Positions 38,144 through 48,331 are shown, numbered from the stretch's first letter. The stretch is DNA of 64,000 nt from Bradyrhizobium sp. SK17 (GCF_002831585.1 NZ_CP025113.1:7703001-7767000); one strand, 5' to 3'. The notes: a model not told the origin generated them from the sequence alone. A program made the numbers and translations.

Positions 38144-38158
38144 GTTCTATTTTAGAAC
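38144..38158. promoter_or_regulatory. candidate HxlR operator 1
   Basis: Perfect dyad GTTCTATTTTAGAAC: arms GTTCTA and TAGAAC around a 3-nt centre. It lies 68 bp upstream of the first catabolic gene and has a near copy at 38231-38245, as expected for two sites of the HxlR-type dimer encoded next door. Confidence 0.65.
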
Positions 38159-38230
38159 TGTCAATATGATATTTGTCATGCAATGGCTTGGATATAGCCC
38201 TATGAAAGGCATCCTATTGAAACGACGTGA

Positions 38231-38245
38231 GTTCTGTTTTAGAAT
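38231..38245. promoter_or_regulatory. candidate HxlR operator 2
   Basis: GTTCTGTTTTAGAAT differs from the site at 38144-38158 at two positions. It lies about 39 bp upstream of the regulator's ATG, 87 bp centre to centre from the first site, so bound regulator could repress its own gene and the divergent operon. Confidence 0.6.
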
Positions 38246-38283
38246 TTTGTTGGTTTTGCCGTTGCAGACTGCTGGAGACACCG

Positions 38284-38796
38284 ATGAAATGGGATGCCCT
38301 CGAGGAGGAGCCGTGCTCGCTGGCCCGCACCGTGGCGGTGATCGGCGACCGCTGGAGCCTGTTGATCCTGCGCGAATGTTTCCTGCGCATCCGCAGGTTC
38401 GACGACTTCCAGGCGTCGCTCGGGATCACCCGGCATCTGCTCGCCGACCGGCTGAAGAAGCTGGTGCGATTCGGCGTGCTGCGCAAGATTCGCTATCAGG
38501 ACGCGCCGAAGCGCTACGAATACATCCTGACCCAGAAGGGGCTCGACCTCTATCCGATCATCATGTCGATCGTGCACTGGGGCAACGTCCACATGGTCGA
38601 CGCGCGCGGCCGGCCGCTGCTGCACGAACACAAGACCTGCGGGAAGATGTTCGATCCCGTCATGGTCTGCTCGGAATGCGGCGAGCCGCTCAGCGCCAAG
38701 CACGTCCATGTGCATCCGGGCCCCGGCGCCCGGCGATCGTCGCCGCTGCACGCCAGCGCGCGGGAGCGCACCAAGCGAGCCGCTGAGTCCGGTTAG
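38284..38796 (+). CDS. HxlR-family transcriptional regulator
   Basis: A 170-residue winged-helix DNA-binding protein. Residues about 10-100 form the HxlR domain: CSLARTVAVIGDRWSLLILR, FDDFQASLGITRHLLADRLK as recognition helix, RYEYILTQKGLDLYPIIMSI as wing. A C-terminal region with cysteines (HKTCGKMFDPVMVCSECGEP) may bind a metal or sense redox. The ATG at 38284 has GGAG 6 nt upstream. It is divergent from the 12-gene catabolic operon and is the natural candidate to control it through the two dyads in the shared gap. Confidence 0.92.
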   Translation: MKWDALEEEPCSLARTVAVIGDRWSLLILRECFLRIRRFDDFQASLGITRHLLADRLKKLVRFGVLRKIRYQDAPKRYEYILTQKGLDLYPIIMSIVHWGNVHMVDARGRPLLHEHKTCGKMFDPVMVCSECGEPLSAKHVHVHPGPGARRSSPLHASARERTKRAAESG

Positions 38797-38823
38797 ACAA
38801 TCGCCACCCCACGCGGCCAGTGG

Positions 38824-39867
38824 CTATTTGACCAGCGTGGCGCCGGTCTCCGGGTGCTGCAACCAATCGAGCAGCGCCTCGTGGAAGCGTGCCGGCGCCT
38901 GGATCTGCGGCGAATGGCCGAGGTCGGGGAATTCGATCAGCTGCGCATGCGGAATCCGCTTGGCGGCCGCCTTGCCCAGCACCGGATAATTACCGAGCGT
39001 CTTGCGGACCTCCGGCGACGCGGTGTCCTTGGCGATCGCCGTGGTGTCCTTGTCGCCGACAAACAGCAGCGTCGGCGGCTTGATCTGCTCGAATTCGTAG
39101 AACACCGGCTGGGTCGCGATCATGTCGTAGAGCCGCGCCGAACTCGACGCCACGGCGGCGCGGCCCTCTCCGCGATACATCCCGGCCAGCATCTGCACCC
39201 ACACCTCGTAGGACGGATCCCAGGTGTCGGCGTAATAAGTGGCGCGCTCATAGGCGCGGATGCTGTCCGCGGTGACGCGCGTCTCGCGCTGCATCCAGCC
39301 GTCGAGGCTGAGCCACGGCACGCCCTTGGCCTTCCAGTCCTCGAGGCCGATCGGATCGACCAGCACCAGGCGGTCGGTGGCGTCCGGATACATCAGGGCG
39401 TAGCGCATCGCCAGCATGCCGCCGGTCGAGTGGCCGACCATGATCGAATGCTCGATCCCGAGCGAGGCGAGCAGCGCGCGGCTGTTGCCGGCAAGCTGCT
39501 GGAAGGTGAACTGATAGCGTTCCGGCTTCGAGGATTTGCAGAAGCCGATCTGGTCCATCGCGATCACGCGATAGCCGGCGCCGCTGAGCGCCTTGATGGT
39601 GCCGTCCCAGGTCGCGGCACAGAAATTCTTGCCATGCAGCAGCACCGCGGTCTGGCCATTGGCCGCCGCGGGCTTGACGTCGAGATAGGCCATCTCGAGC
39701 TCCTGCCCCTGCGAGCTGAAGCGATAATGTTGCACCGGATAGGGATAGTCGAAGCCCTGTAATTCCGGTCCATAGGCCGGTTCGGCGGCGGTCTGCGCCG
39801 AAGCGTTGGACGCGCCAAGCGCGATGGTCGCAGCGGCGGCAAGATGAATCAGGGTTCTCAGGTGCAT
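38824..39867 (-). CDS. secreted alpha/beta hydrolase
   Basis: A 347-residue exported hydrolase. The signal peptide (TLIHLAAAATIALGASNASA) is cleaved near residue 25. The core has HGKNFCAATWDGTIKALSGA with the oxyanion loop, the nucleophile Ser147 in VGHSTGGMLAMRYALMYP, the acid in LLFVGDKDTTAI and the His in FPDLGHSPQIQAP. The fold resembles esterases and haloalkane-dehalogenase-like enzymes, and the substrate is unknown. It converges on the HxlR gene with a 27-bp gap and is not part of the catabolic operon. Confidence 0.9.
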   Translation of the reverse strand: MHLRTLIHLAAAATIALGASNASAQTAAEPAYGPELQGFDYPYPVQHYRFSSQGQELEMAYLDVKPAAANGQTAVLLHGKNFCAATWDGTIKALSGAGYRVIAMDQIGFCKSSKPERYQFTFQQLAGNSRALLASLGIEHSIMVGHSTGGMLAMRYALMYPDATDRLVLVDPIGLEDWKAKGVPWLSLDGWMQRETRVTADSIRAYERATYYADTWDPSYEVWVQMLAGMYRGEGRAAVASSSARLYDMIATQPVFYEFEQIKPPTLLFVGDKDTTAIAKDTASPEVRKTLGNYPVLGKAAAKRIPHAQLIEFPDLGHSPQIQAPARFHEALLDWLQHPETGATLVK

Positions 39868-39970
39868 CTCAGCGGGTCCGATCTCAGGGCGATCCGACGA
39901 TGCGGTAGCTCAACGGCCGGGCGCCATCCAGCGCCGTCAGATGATTTGTTCGTGATCAGCCGTAGTTCCG

Positions 39971-42292
39971 CTATTCGGGATCGAAGGCGCGGATCGGCGG
40001 CAGATTGCCGTTGAAACGCTCGACCTGCACCGTCGTGAGCTGACCGGTGCAGCCCTGTGCGAAGGATGACGTCCCGATGTCGCGCGTCAGCACGTTCGGA
40101 TTGCCGTGGACACATAGCGGCGCCTCGTCCTCGGGGTCCATCGGGTCGTACCAGGCACCGGTCGGCAACTGGACCACGCCAGGCGCGATGCCGTCGGTGA
40201 CGTGCACGGCGGCGAGGCAAGCCCCACGCGCATTGAACAGCCGGATGATGTCGCCGTCCGCAATGCCGCGCGCCGCGGCATCGCGCGGGTTCATGCGCGC
40301 GACCTCGCGGCCGCGGTGCTTGGCCTCCAGCGAATGGCCGCCGAAATCGAGCTGGCTGTGCAGGCGCGTCACCGGCTGGTTCGCCACCAGGAAACACGGC
40401 GAGCCCGGCGTCGGCGTGTCGGTCTTCTCGAGCCACACCGGATGGCCCGGACAATCGGCATCGCCATGATCCGATATCTTCTGCGAGAAGATCTCGATAC
40501 GGCCGCTCGGCGTCGGCAGCGGACGCGCCACGGGGTCCTCGCGGAAGCGGCGCAGCGAGCCGCCGTCGTCGAGATGTTGCGGCACGACCAGGCTGCCGCG
40601 CTCCCAGAACTCCTCGAAGCTCGGCGACTCGGCTCCGCGCGCGGCCAGCGCCTTGCGGGTCGGCTCGTAGAGACGTTCGAGCCACTCGCGCGACGTGCGC
40701 CCCTCGGTGAAGGGCTCGCGGGCCCCGAGCCGCTCGGCGAGGTCGGCGAAGATGTCGTAGTCGTCGCGCGCAAGCCCGAACGGCTCGGCGATCCGGTGCA
40801 TCGCGACCATCAGCGGATCGTTGGTGGAATAGCCGATGTCCTCGCGCTCCAGCGTCATCGTCGCAGGCAGCACGATGTCGGCGTGCCGCGCCGTGGCGGT
40901 CCAGGCGAGCTCATGCACCACCAGCGTGTCGAGCCGCGCAAACGCCTTGCGCAGCCGGTTGAGATCCTGGTGATGGTGAAACGGATTGCCGCCCGCCCAA
41001 TAGACCAGGCGGATATCCGGATAAGTCCGTGTCTCGCCATTGTAGCGATAGCTGGTGCCGGGATTGAGCAGCATGTCGGCGATGCGCGCCACCGGAATGA
41101 AGTCGGCGACGCCGTTGCGGCCTTGCCCAAGCGTCGGCCCCGGCACGGCATTGACGCGGCGGCCGTAATAGCCGATCGCGCCGAGCGAATAGGCGTAACC
41201 TCCGCCGGGCAGGCCGATCTGGCCGAGCGCCGCCGCCAGCACCATGCCCATCCAGACCGGCTGCTCGCCATGCTCGGCGCGCTGCAACGAATGCGAGACG
41301 GTGATCAGCGCGCGCCGCCCGGCGAGCCGGCGGGCGAGCACCTTGATCGCGCCGGCGTCGATGCCGCAGATCGCTGCGGCCCATTCCGCGCTCTTCGGCT
41401 GCCCATCGCTCTCGCCGGTCAGATAGCGCCGGAACACCGGCCAGCCCTCGGTATAGCGATCGAGGAACGCCTGATCATGCAGGCCTTCGCCGACCAGGGT
41501 GTGGACGATACCGAGCATCAGCGCGGTGTCGGTGCCGGGCATTGCCGTGATCCATTCGGCGCCGGCCTCGACCGGCAGATCGTCGCGCAGCGGGCTGACC
41601 AGGATGAACTGGCAGCCGCGCCGTTGCGCCGCTTCCATTGCGCCCCGTTCAATGTGCTTGCTGATCGAGCCGCCGGCGACCATCGAGTTCTTCAGCGCCA
41701 TGCCGCCGAACGCCAGCACGATGTCGGTTTCACCAGCGATCTGCTCCCAGGTGACGTTGCGCTTGGTGATGTCCTCGTAACCGGCGAGGATCTGCGGCAG
41801 CAGCACCGAGGACGCGCCAGACGAATAGGTGTTCACCGAACGGACATAGCCGCCGAGTGCGACGTTGAGGAAGCGATGCACCTGGCTCTGCGCGTGATGG
41901 AAGCGGCCGGCGCTCGACCAGCCATAGGAGCCGCCGAACACCGCGCCCGGCCCGACCGTGTCGCGAACCCGTGAAAGCTCACCGCCCAGGAGATCGAGCG
42001 CCTTCTCCCAGCTGACCGGGACGAATTCATCGCGGCCGCGGCGATCATCGGGCCCCGGACCGCGCTCGAGCCAGCCGCGGCGGATCGCCGGCTGGGCAAT
42101 ACGCGCCTGATGACGCAGTGCGCCGGGGAAATTGTTGACGATGCCGTTTGGATCGGGATCGCCGGCATAGGGCCGGACTTCGAGACCGTCCTTGCCGAGA
42201 CGCGCCGAAAACACGCCCCAATGCGAGGTGTGCGGCTTGAAACCATCCGACAGGTCGAGACCGGGATCGGGATGGCCAATGGTTTCGCTCAT
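39971..42292 (-). CDS. molybdopterin-dependent oxidoreductase of the BisC/DMSO-reductase family
   Basis: A 773-residue cytoplasmic enzyme (no Tat signal, no N-terminal Fe-S cluster cysteines). The Mo-ligand region GGSYGWSSAGRFHHAQSQVH has the Ser of DMSO reductase, TMAO reductase and biotin sulfoxide reductase at the YGWxSxG position. Molybdopterin-guanine-dinucleotide contacts include TYSSGASSVLLPQILAG and AWTATARHADIVLPATMTL. The C-terminal domain has NQPVTRLHSQLDFGGH. It probably reduces S- or N-oxides of small metabolites. Its electron donor is not in the window. Confidence 0.93.
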   Translation of the reverse strand: MSETIGHPDPGLDLSDGFKPHTSHWGVFSARLGKDGLEVRPYAGDPDPNGIVNNFPGALRHQARIAQPAIRRGWLERGPGPDDRRGRDEFVPVSWEKALDLLGGELSRVRDTVGPGAVFGGSYGWSSAGRFHHAQSQVHRFLNVALGGYVRSVNTYSSGASSVLLPQILAGYEDITKRNVTWEQIAGETDIVLAFGGMALKNSMVAGGSISKHIERGAMEAAQRRGCQFILVSPLRDDLPVEAGAEWITAMPGTDTALMLGIVHTLVGEGLHDQAFLDRYTEGWPVFRRYLTGESDGQPKSAEWAAAICGIDAGAIKVLARRLAGRRALITVSHSLQRAEHGEQPVWMGMVLAAALGQIGLPGGGYAYSLGAIGYYGRRVNAVPGPTLGQGRNGVADFIPVARIADMLLNPGTSYRYNGETRTYPDIRLVYWAGGNPFHHHQDLNRLRKAFARLDTLVVHELAWTATARHADIVLPATMTLEREDIGYSTNDPLMVAMHRIAEPFGLARDDYDIFADLAERLGAREPFTEGRTSREWLERLYEPTRKALAARGAESPSFEEFWERGSLVVPQHLDDGGSLRRFREDPVARPLPTPSGRIEIFSQKISDHGDADCPGHPVWLEKTDTPTPGSPCFLVANQPVTRLHSQLDFGGHSLEAKHRGREVARMNPRDAAARGIADGDIIRLFNARGACLAAVHVTDGIAPGVVQLPTGAWYDPMDPEDEAPLCVHGNPNVLTRDIGTSSFAQGCTGQLTTVQVERFNGNLPPIRAFDPE

Positions 42293-42651
42293 TCAGCAGG
42301 CGTCCTTCCAAAGCTCGATCTCGAACCACATCGCCGCCAGTATAATGACCTGTTCCTTGATGTCTCAGATCCGGGGGTACCGGAAATGCAGGAAACCCCG
42401 CAAGCGGGCGTGAAGCTGGAGATCCGATCTGCTCGATCACCGCTGAGAACTCTGCTTACTTACCCAGCTACCATTCGTTCTCCGGGCACTTTCTCTCATG
42501 GCTTCTGAGAACGCCCTGATCCGCGACTGCGATTTAATTCGCCGCGAATGCTGGACGCATATTATTAATTAGATGCCTTTATGCGGCAAGTTGTCACAGT
42601 CATGTCACGCCCTCCGATTAATCGAAATTTAAGGAAATGCGGGGCGGTGGA
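42293..42651. other. 359-bp intergenic region before the PEP-CTERM block
   Basis: Separates divergent genes, the molybdoenzyme (minus) and the first PEP-CTERM gene (plus). From about 42520 it turns AT-rich (CATATTATTAATTAGATGCC, then CGATTAATCGAAATTTAAGG), which probably holds the promoter and leader of the surface-protein gene. No gene-quality open frame or hairpin terminator is seen. Confidence 0.45.
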
Positions 42652-44163
42652 ATGCACAACAAATCGAGAATATTACTGAGCACTTCGGTGCTCTGCGCTT
42701 CGGCGCTCGTCTTCGGAAATTCGCCGTCTTACGCTTTCGAATTCTTGCCGGGCGACCTCGTCATCAGCACCGTCTCTGGGACAACGCTGAACAATGCGTC
42801 GCCGATTACCCTTAAACAGCTTTCGCTGAGCAATAATGGGACGACGGCCACAGCCGCTGGCAGCCTCGTCCTGCCGCAGACCACCGTGGGCGCCAATTGG
42901 GCGATATCCGGTGAATATGGGTCGTCTTCGGAAGGCTTCCTGCAACGTTCCGCCAACGGACAATATCTGACGATCGCAGGCTATGGCGTCAACGCGGCCG
43001 CGTTCAATGCGGCGCCGTTGACGACCTACGGCAACGCGGCCCTCGGCCAAACGACCAGCCTGACTGCAGCCCAGCAGACCGGCACTCCGGTCACCACCGT
43101 TCCGCGCGTGATCGCACTGATCGGCGCCAATGGCAGCGTCGATACCACGACGGCGCTGACTGGCGTCTTCAACCAGAACAACCCGCGCAGCGTCACCACG
43201 GTCGACGGCAGTTCGTTCTACATCGCCGGTCAAGGCGCATCGAAGGGCGATCCGACACAGGGCGTGTTCCTGGCAACCAAGGGCGCCACCACCGCGACCG
43301 TGATCGACAATTCGACCGACGCCCGCGTTGTATCGATCGCCAATACCGGCAGCGGCAACCAGCTCTACGTTTCGCGCGACTACAACCCGCCGAACGGCGG
43401 CGTGCAGAATTCGACCAATGTCAGCCGCCTGACCAATGGCTCCGGCGGCTTGCCCACGAGTTCGAGCGGCCTGGTCACGACGCACATCACGCCGCCGGCG
43501 AGCCCGCTCTCCAGCGGCGGCAACAACGGCTCGATCAACCTCACCGCGGGCCTCGCCAACGGCGTCAACAACTCCCGGATCGGCTCATTCGTCTATCTGA
43601 GCCCGGAGCAGTACTTTTTTGCCAACTCGACGACGCTCTACGTCGCCGACAGCGGGCAGCCCAAGAACGGCAACGCCAACAAGGCGGCGCTCGGCGAAGG
43701 CGGCCTTCAGAAGTGGAGCCTCGTGAACGGCAATTGGGTGCTGGACTACGATCTGGTGAAGGGCCTGAGCCTGGTCAACAACGCCAACGCCAACGCGAAC
43801 AATCCGACTGCGCCGGGCGTGACCGGTCTGCTCGGATTGACGGGCCAGGTCGTGAATGGGCAGGTCGAGCTGTTCGCGACCAGCTACGGCCTCAACGAAT
43901 TGTCGCCGAGCTATCTCTACGAGATCACCGATACGTTGAGCTTCACCTCGATCGGTCAGGCCGGCAATGAGCAGTTCAACACGCTCTATGCCGCCGGTCC
44001 TGGCGAAGCGATCCGTGGCGTGTCCTTTGCACCTGCGGTTCCGGAGCCTTCGACCTGGACCATGCTGATTGCCGGCTTCGCCGCGATCGGCTTCCTGGGC
44101 TATCGCCGTCGCAACAAGGGGACGCTCAACGCGGCCTCTCCTTGCGCGGGCCTGGTCGGATAA
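42652..44163 (+). CDS. PEP-CTERM sorting-domain protein, large, Asn/Thr/Ser-rich
   Basis: A 503-residue exported protein. Signal peptide ends near PSYA (residue 28). The body is rich in Asn, Gly, Ser and Thr, with beta-strand-like segments and a run NANANANN, and looks like an extended adhesive or propeller domain. The C-terminus is the sorting signal VPEPSTWTMLIAGFAAIG followed by FLGYRRRN: PEP motif, single hydrophobic helix, Arg cluster. Such proteins are processed by an exosortase and associate with extracellular polysaccharide. An alternative ATG at 42637 lies against AAGGAA, too close for a ribosome site, so 42652 is preferred. Confidence 0.85.
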   Translation: MHNKSRILLSTSVLCASALVFGNSPSYAFEFLPGDLVISTVSGTTLNNASPITLKQLSLSNNGTTATAAGSLVLPQTTVGANWAISGEYGSSSEGFLQRSANGQYLTIAGYGVNAAAFNAAPLTTYGNAALGQTTSLTAAQQTGTPVTTVPRVIALIGANGSVDTTTALTGVFNQNNPRSVTTVDGSSFYIAGQGASKGDPTQGVFLATKGATTATVIDNSTDARVVSIANTGSGNQLYVSRDYNPPNGGVQNSTNVSRLTNGSGGLPTSSSGLVTTHITPPASPLSSGGNNGSINLTAGLANGVNNSRIGSFVYLSPEQYFFANSTTLYVADSGQPKNGNANKAALGEGGLQKWSLVNGNWVLDYDLVKGLSLVNNANANANNPTAPGVTGLLGLTGQVVNGQVELFATSYGLNELSPSYLYEITDTLSFTSIGQAGNEQFNTLYAAGPGEAIRGVSFAPAVPEPSTWTMLIAGFAAIGFLGYRRRNKGTLNAASPCAGLVG

Positions 44164-44385
44164 TTCCCGAAACCACGTCTGCCGGGGCACGCACGTAACG
44201 CACGCTCCGGCAGCACTGGCGCAGGGTCTCGCGTGGCCCTGCCATCCTGCCGGTTCAAGCGCCGGCTAATCATCCCGGCTAACCATTCCGTGAACGCCGG
44301 GATTCTTCGAGAGACTGTCACAGAGCCGAAGCAACAACGCACCTAGTTTAGTTCCGGTGCAATTAGGTAAAATGGACCCGCAAAA

Positions 44386-44952
44386 ATGCGTAGCAAACTC
44401 CTCCTGGCATCTGCCTTCGCGGCGAGCTTGATCGCGTCGGCATTCTCGGCCGCGCAAGCCGCCACCCTGACCTACGACTGGTCGCTGACCGGACCCGCCT
44501 CCAGCCTCGGCGGCTTCTACGGCACCGGCTCCGGCACCCTGACGGTGACCACCGGCACCAATGGCGACATGCTGACGAGCTTCCTCGGCGAGGTGAATGG
44601 CAAGTCCATCACCGCCCTGCTGCCCGGCGCCGACAATCTGATCTTCCCGATCGGGTCGTCGTTTGGCTCCGGCGCGAACAGCTATGTGAGCGCCGCGAAC
44701 ATCGACACCACCGGATTCAAATTCCAGACCTCCGACGGCACCTACCAGATCTTCAGCTTCTACGCGCCGAACTCGACCGACGTGACCCCCGGCAACAACT
44801 ACGGTGAAATCGCTCCCGGCGGCTTCGGCGTCGGGACCTTTGCGTTGACCGCCGCCGTTCCCGAGCCGTCGACCTGGGCGATGATGCTGCTCGGCTTCGT
44901 TGGGCTCTCCGTCCTCGGATATCGCCGCCGCTCTGCCAACGCAGCGGTGTAA
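44386..44952 (+). CDS. PEPxxWA-CTERM sorting-domain protein (188 aa)
   Basis: Signal peptide MRSKLLLASAFAASLIASAF ends near AQA (residue 25). A compact Gly/Thr/Ser-rich domain of about 130 residues follows (LSLGG-like beta segments, NNYGEIAPGGFGVG). The sorting signal is VPEPSTWAMMLLGFVGLSVL with GYRRRS at the C-terminus, a canonical PEPxxWA match. The protein should be anchored in the membrane until an exosortase releases it. It is followed by a hairpin terminator at 44996-45028. It is not a close copy of the larger neighbour outside the tail. Confidence 0.9.
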   Translation: MRSKLLLASAFAASLIASAFSAAQAATLTYDWSLTGPASSLGGFYGTGSGTLTVTTGTNGDMLTSFLGEVNGKSITALLPGADNLIFPIGSSFGSGANSYVSAANIDTTGFKFQTSDGTYQIFSFYAPNSTDVTPGNNYGEIAPGGFGVGTFALTAAVPEPSTWAMMLLGFVGLSVLGYRRRSANAAV

Positions 44953-45325
44953 GCTCACGACGACATCGATCGCCGCCTTGGCGGCATCTCGCTCCAGGCC
45001 TCGATGCGTGACAGCGTCGAGGCCTTTTGCTTGATGCTGCGACCTGCAATTCCGGTGAACCGATCCGGCTTCTCGTACCGCGCAGCGAGCAGGACATCCT
45101 GCACGCGGGGATGGTTAATGCGCCCGGCGGAGCAGCGCGCCCGTTGCTCGGCTTCCAGCGAGCAACCGCGCTGATCGTCGAACGATTTGCTGCCGATCGC
45201 TACGATTCGCGGGAAGCAGCCGCGGGCAACTTCACTTCCGCGGCGAATAAACCAACGCCGGCAAAACCATTTGTCCGCGATATTATACATGCTACTGTCA
45301 TTAACGGCGAAGTTTGCGAGGCATA
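44953..45325. other. 373-bp intergenic region between PEP-CTERM gene and rfbA
   Basis: Begins with a terminator (44996-45028). The rest, up to the rfbA ATG at 45326, contains only poor overlapping frames on both strands. An AT-rich patch CGATATTATACATGCTACTG near 45280-45298 is the likeliest rfbA promoter. No RNA gene recognised. Confidence 0.4.
44996..45028 (+). terminator. rho-independent terminator after PEP-CTERM gene
   Basis: Twelve-bp stem AGGCCTCGATGC / GCGTCGAGGCCT (one T-G pair), 6-nt loop GTGACA, then TTTT. It stands 44 bp after the stop of the 44386-44952 gene, in the direction of its transcription. Confidence 0.75.
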
Positions 45326-46201
45326 ATGAAGGGCATCATACTCGCCGGGGGAACTGGAACGCGTCTTTATCCAGTCACGACCGTCGTTTCGAAGCAGTTG
45401 CTACCGGTTTTTGACAAGCCAATGATTTACTATCCGCTCTCGACACTCATGTTGGGAGGAATCCGGGATATTCTGATCATCTCGACGCCGCAGGATAAGC
45501 CGCTGTTCCAGCGCCTGCTCGGTGACGGCTCGGAGATTGGCCTCAACTTCTCCTACGCCACGCAGGAGACCCCGCGCGGGCTGGCCGACGCGTTCATCGT
45601 TGGCCGCAGCTTCGTCGGCAACGACAGCGTCGCGCTCGTCCTCGGCGACAACATCTTCTATGGCCATGGCCTGCCCGAGATGCTGGCGCGGGCAACGGCG
45701 CGACCGAGCGGCGCCACGGTGTTCGGCTATGTCGTCAACACGCCTGAACAGTACGGCGTGATCGAGTTTGACGCGCAGGGCAAGGCGCGCTCGATCGAGG
45801 AAAAGCCGCGGGTCCCGAAGTCGAATGTCGCCGTGACCGGACTCTATTTCTACGACAATGACGTGCTCGACATCGCAGCTCAGTTGAAGCCGTCCCCACG
45901 GGGTGAGCTCGAGATCACCGATGTCAACCGGGCCTACCTCGATCGCGGAGATCTGTTTGTCGAGGTGCTCGGCCGCGGTTTCGCATGGCTCGACACCGGC
46001 ACCCACTCGTCATTGGTCGAGGCCAGCCACTTCGTGCAGATTCTCGAGCAGCGCCAGGGCTTGCGCATCGCCTGCCCCGAGGAGATTGCGCTGCGGCGCG
46101 GGTTCATCACGCTGGAGGAGTTCAATCGCGCCGCGGAGAAGACCGCCAAAAGCAGCTACGGAGAGTATCTGAAATCCGTCGCCCGTTCCTTCACCAACTA
46201 G
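45326..46201 (+). CDS. rfbA: glucose-1-phosphate thymidylyltransferase
   Basis: A 291-residue nucleotidyltransferase that makes dTDP-glucose from dTTP and glucose-1-phosphate, first step toward dTDP-rhamnose and related sugars. The N-terminus [20 protein letters not shown] is the nucleotide-binding signature. [37 protein letters not shown] and [20 protein letters not shown] complete the family pattern. The ATG at 45326 gives the standard N-terminus, while an ATG-like start at 45314 would add four residues. rfbB starts 10 bp downstream. The later rhamnose genes rfbC and rfbD are absent from the window. Confidence 0.97.
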   Translation: MKGIILAGGTGTRLYPVTTVVSKQLLPVFDKPMIYYPLSTLMLGGIRDILIISTPQDKPLFQRLLGDGSEIGLNFSYATQETPRGLADAFIVGRSFVGNDSVALVLGDNIFYGHGLPEMLARATARPSGATVFGYVVNTPEQYGVIEFDAQGKARSIEEKPRVPKSNVAVTGLYFYDNDVLDIAAQLKPSPRGELEITDVNRAYLDRGDLFVEVLGRGFAWLDTGTHSSLVEASHFVQILEQRQGLRIACPEEIALRRGFITLEEFNRAAEKTAKSSYGEYLKSVARSFTN

Positions 46202-46211
46202 CCGGCTAACC

Positions 46212-47273
<1,062 letters not shown>

Positions 47274-47433
47274 CGGTACGTCAACACCGGATCGGGCACG
47301 CAAGGTCCGCAGAGCGCGCCCCCGGCGCCCTCTCAGGCGGCAACATCCAGCGCTCCCGGTCGCGGAATTTCAATCCGCATGTTTCGTCCGATTTAATTGT
47401 TGCTTCATGGAAACGTCGCGTTGACTGGTTAAT

Positions 47434-47448
47434 GAACAGTTTCTGTTC
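47434..47448. promoter_or_regulatory. 15-bp palindrome upstream of a PEP-CTERM gene
   Basis: GAACAG-TTT-CTGTTC, perfect 6-bp arms, ends 17 nt before the ATG at 47466 and just ahead of its GGAG site. It may be a regulator site or a small leader hairpin that shields translation. Confidence 0.35.
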
Positions 47449-47465
47449 AATTGACGGAGTTAAAT

Positions 47466-48137
47466 ATGTTCCAGAAGACAACGGGTTGGCGCGCCGCGGC
47501 GTTTGCCTTGATTTGCGCCGCGACGATGTCGTCGTCCCCCTCGAAGGCCGACGTGCTCTACCAGAGTGCGAGCTATTCGGGCGTCGATACCGGTGAATAC
47601 ATCCTGCACGGCGACGACCTGATCGGCGCGGCCTTTACCCTGAGCAAGGCGACATCGATCACGGCGATCGGCGCGCAGTTCGGTGGCTATCCGTCCGGCA
47701 GCATCTTCGGCGCGATCGTTTCGCTGAACCCGCAGACCCTGCTCCCGAGCTTCGCGAAGTCCGATCTCGCCAGCAACAGCCTCGCGCATGTCGTGTTCGC
47801 GGTGCCGCAGGCCACCGCAATCGATCTGTCGCAGCCGCTGTCCCTCACCCTCGGACCCGGCACCTATGGCGTGGTGTTCGGTTCGGGCCTGTTCGGAGCC
47901 ACCGGCTATGCCGGATTGGGCGGACAGAACGATCCGGTCGGGTCATCCACCCTGTTCCGATCCTTCTTCTCGGACGGCTGGAGCCATTTCTCCGACAACG
48001 GCGTGCGGCTGTTCGTCGAGGGGCAGGTCGCGGCGGTGCCCGAAGCTTCGACGTGGGCCATGCTCATCGCAGGTTTCGCGACGGTCGGGTTCCTCGCCTA
48101 TCGGCGCCGCAACGACGCCCCGCTCAAGGTCGCTTGA
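47466..48137 (+). CDS. PEP-CTERM-like sorting-domain protein with VPEASTW variant
   Basis: A 223-residue exported protein. Signal peptide FQKTTGWRAAAFALICAATM ends near SKA (about residue 28). The body is a beta-rich domain with Gly/Ser (LGPGTYGVVFGSGLFGATGY) and resembles the choice-of-anchor type surface domains. The tail VPEASTWAMLIAGFATVGFL followed by AYRRRND has the PEP-CTERM architecture but Ala in place of the second Pro. The ATG at 47466 has GGAG 6 nt upstream, whereas the frame opens at a TTG at 47451. It lies 192 bp after rfbB on the same strand and is followed by a terminator at 48274. Confidence 0.85.
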   Translation: MFQKTTGWRAAAFALICAATMSSSPSKADVLYQSASYSGVDTGEYILHGDDLIGAAFTLSKATSITAIGAQFGGYPSGSIFGAIVSLNPQTLLPSFAKSDLASNSLAHVVFAVPQATAIDLSQPLSLTLGPGTYGVVFGSGLFGATGYAGLGGQNDPVGSSTLFRSFFSDGWSHFSDNGVRLFVEGQVAAVPEASTWAMLIAGFATVGFLAYRRRNDAPLKVA

Positions 48138-48250
48138 TCGTGGCGATCGTCGGCACCTGCATCGACTGCCTGCCGGCGTCGGCCAACCTCGGCGTGACGC
48201 TGGCTTTCGCGATGTTCGGCTTGGCCGTCGCCATTTACCGAACCGCCTGA
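48134..48250 (+). CDS. possible 38-aa hydrophobic peptide
   Basis: A short frame starting with TTG that overlaps the preceding stop (TTGA). It encodes IVAIVGTCIDCLPASANLGV and then TLAFAMFGLAVAIYRTA, one membrane-like helix with two Cys near the N-terminus. Only AAGG lies upstream. The terminator at 48274 follows. It may be a real small membrane peptide or chance. Confidence 0.22.
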   Translation: MIVAIVGTCIDCLPASANLGVTLAFAMFGLAVAIYRTA

Positions 48251-48273
48251 GCGACGACCAGATCGCCAATCAG

Positions 48274-48302
48274 AAGACCGCCCGCTGGGCGGTCTTTTTT
48301 AT
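48274..48302 (+). terminator. rho-independent terminator
   Basis: Perfect 10-bp stem AAGACCGCCC / GGGCGGTCTT with a GCT loop, ending in six Ts. It closes the rfbA-rfbB-PEP-CTERM direction and also lies 30 bp beyond the end of the minus-strand gene 48332-48577. Confidence 0.92.
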
Positions 48303-48331
48303 TCGGCAGAATCCGTGAAACTGAAACCGAT

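Noticed and set aside
44200..44222. Hairpin downstream of the first PEP-CTERM gene
   Set aside because: CTGCCGG/CCGGCAG arms have a long loop, a mismatch when extended and no T-run, so terminator function is not supported.
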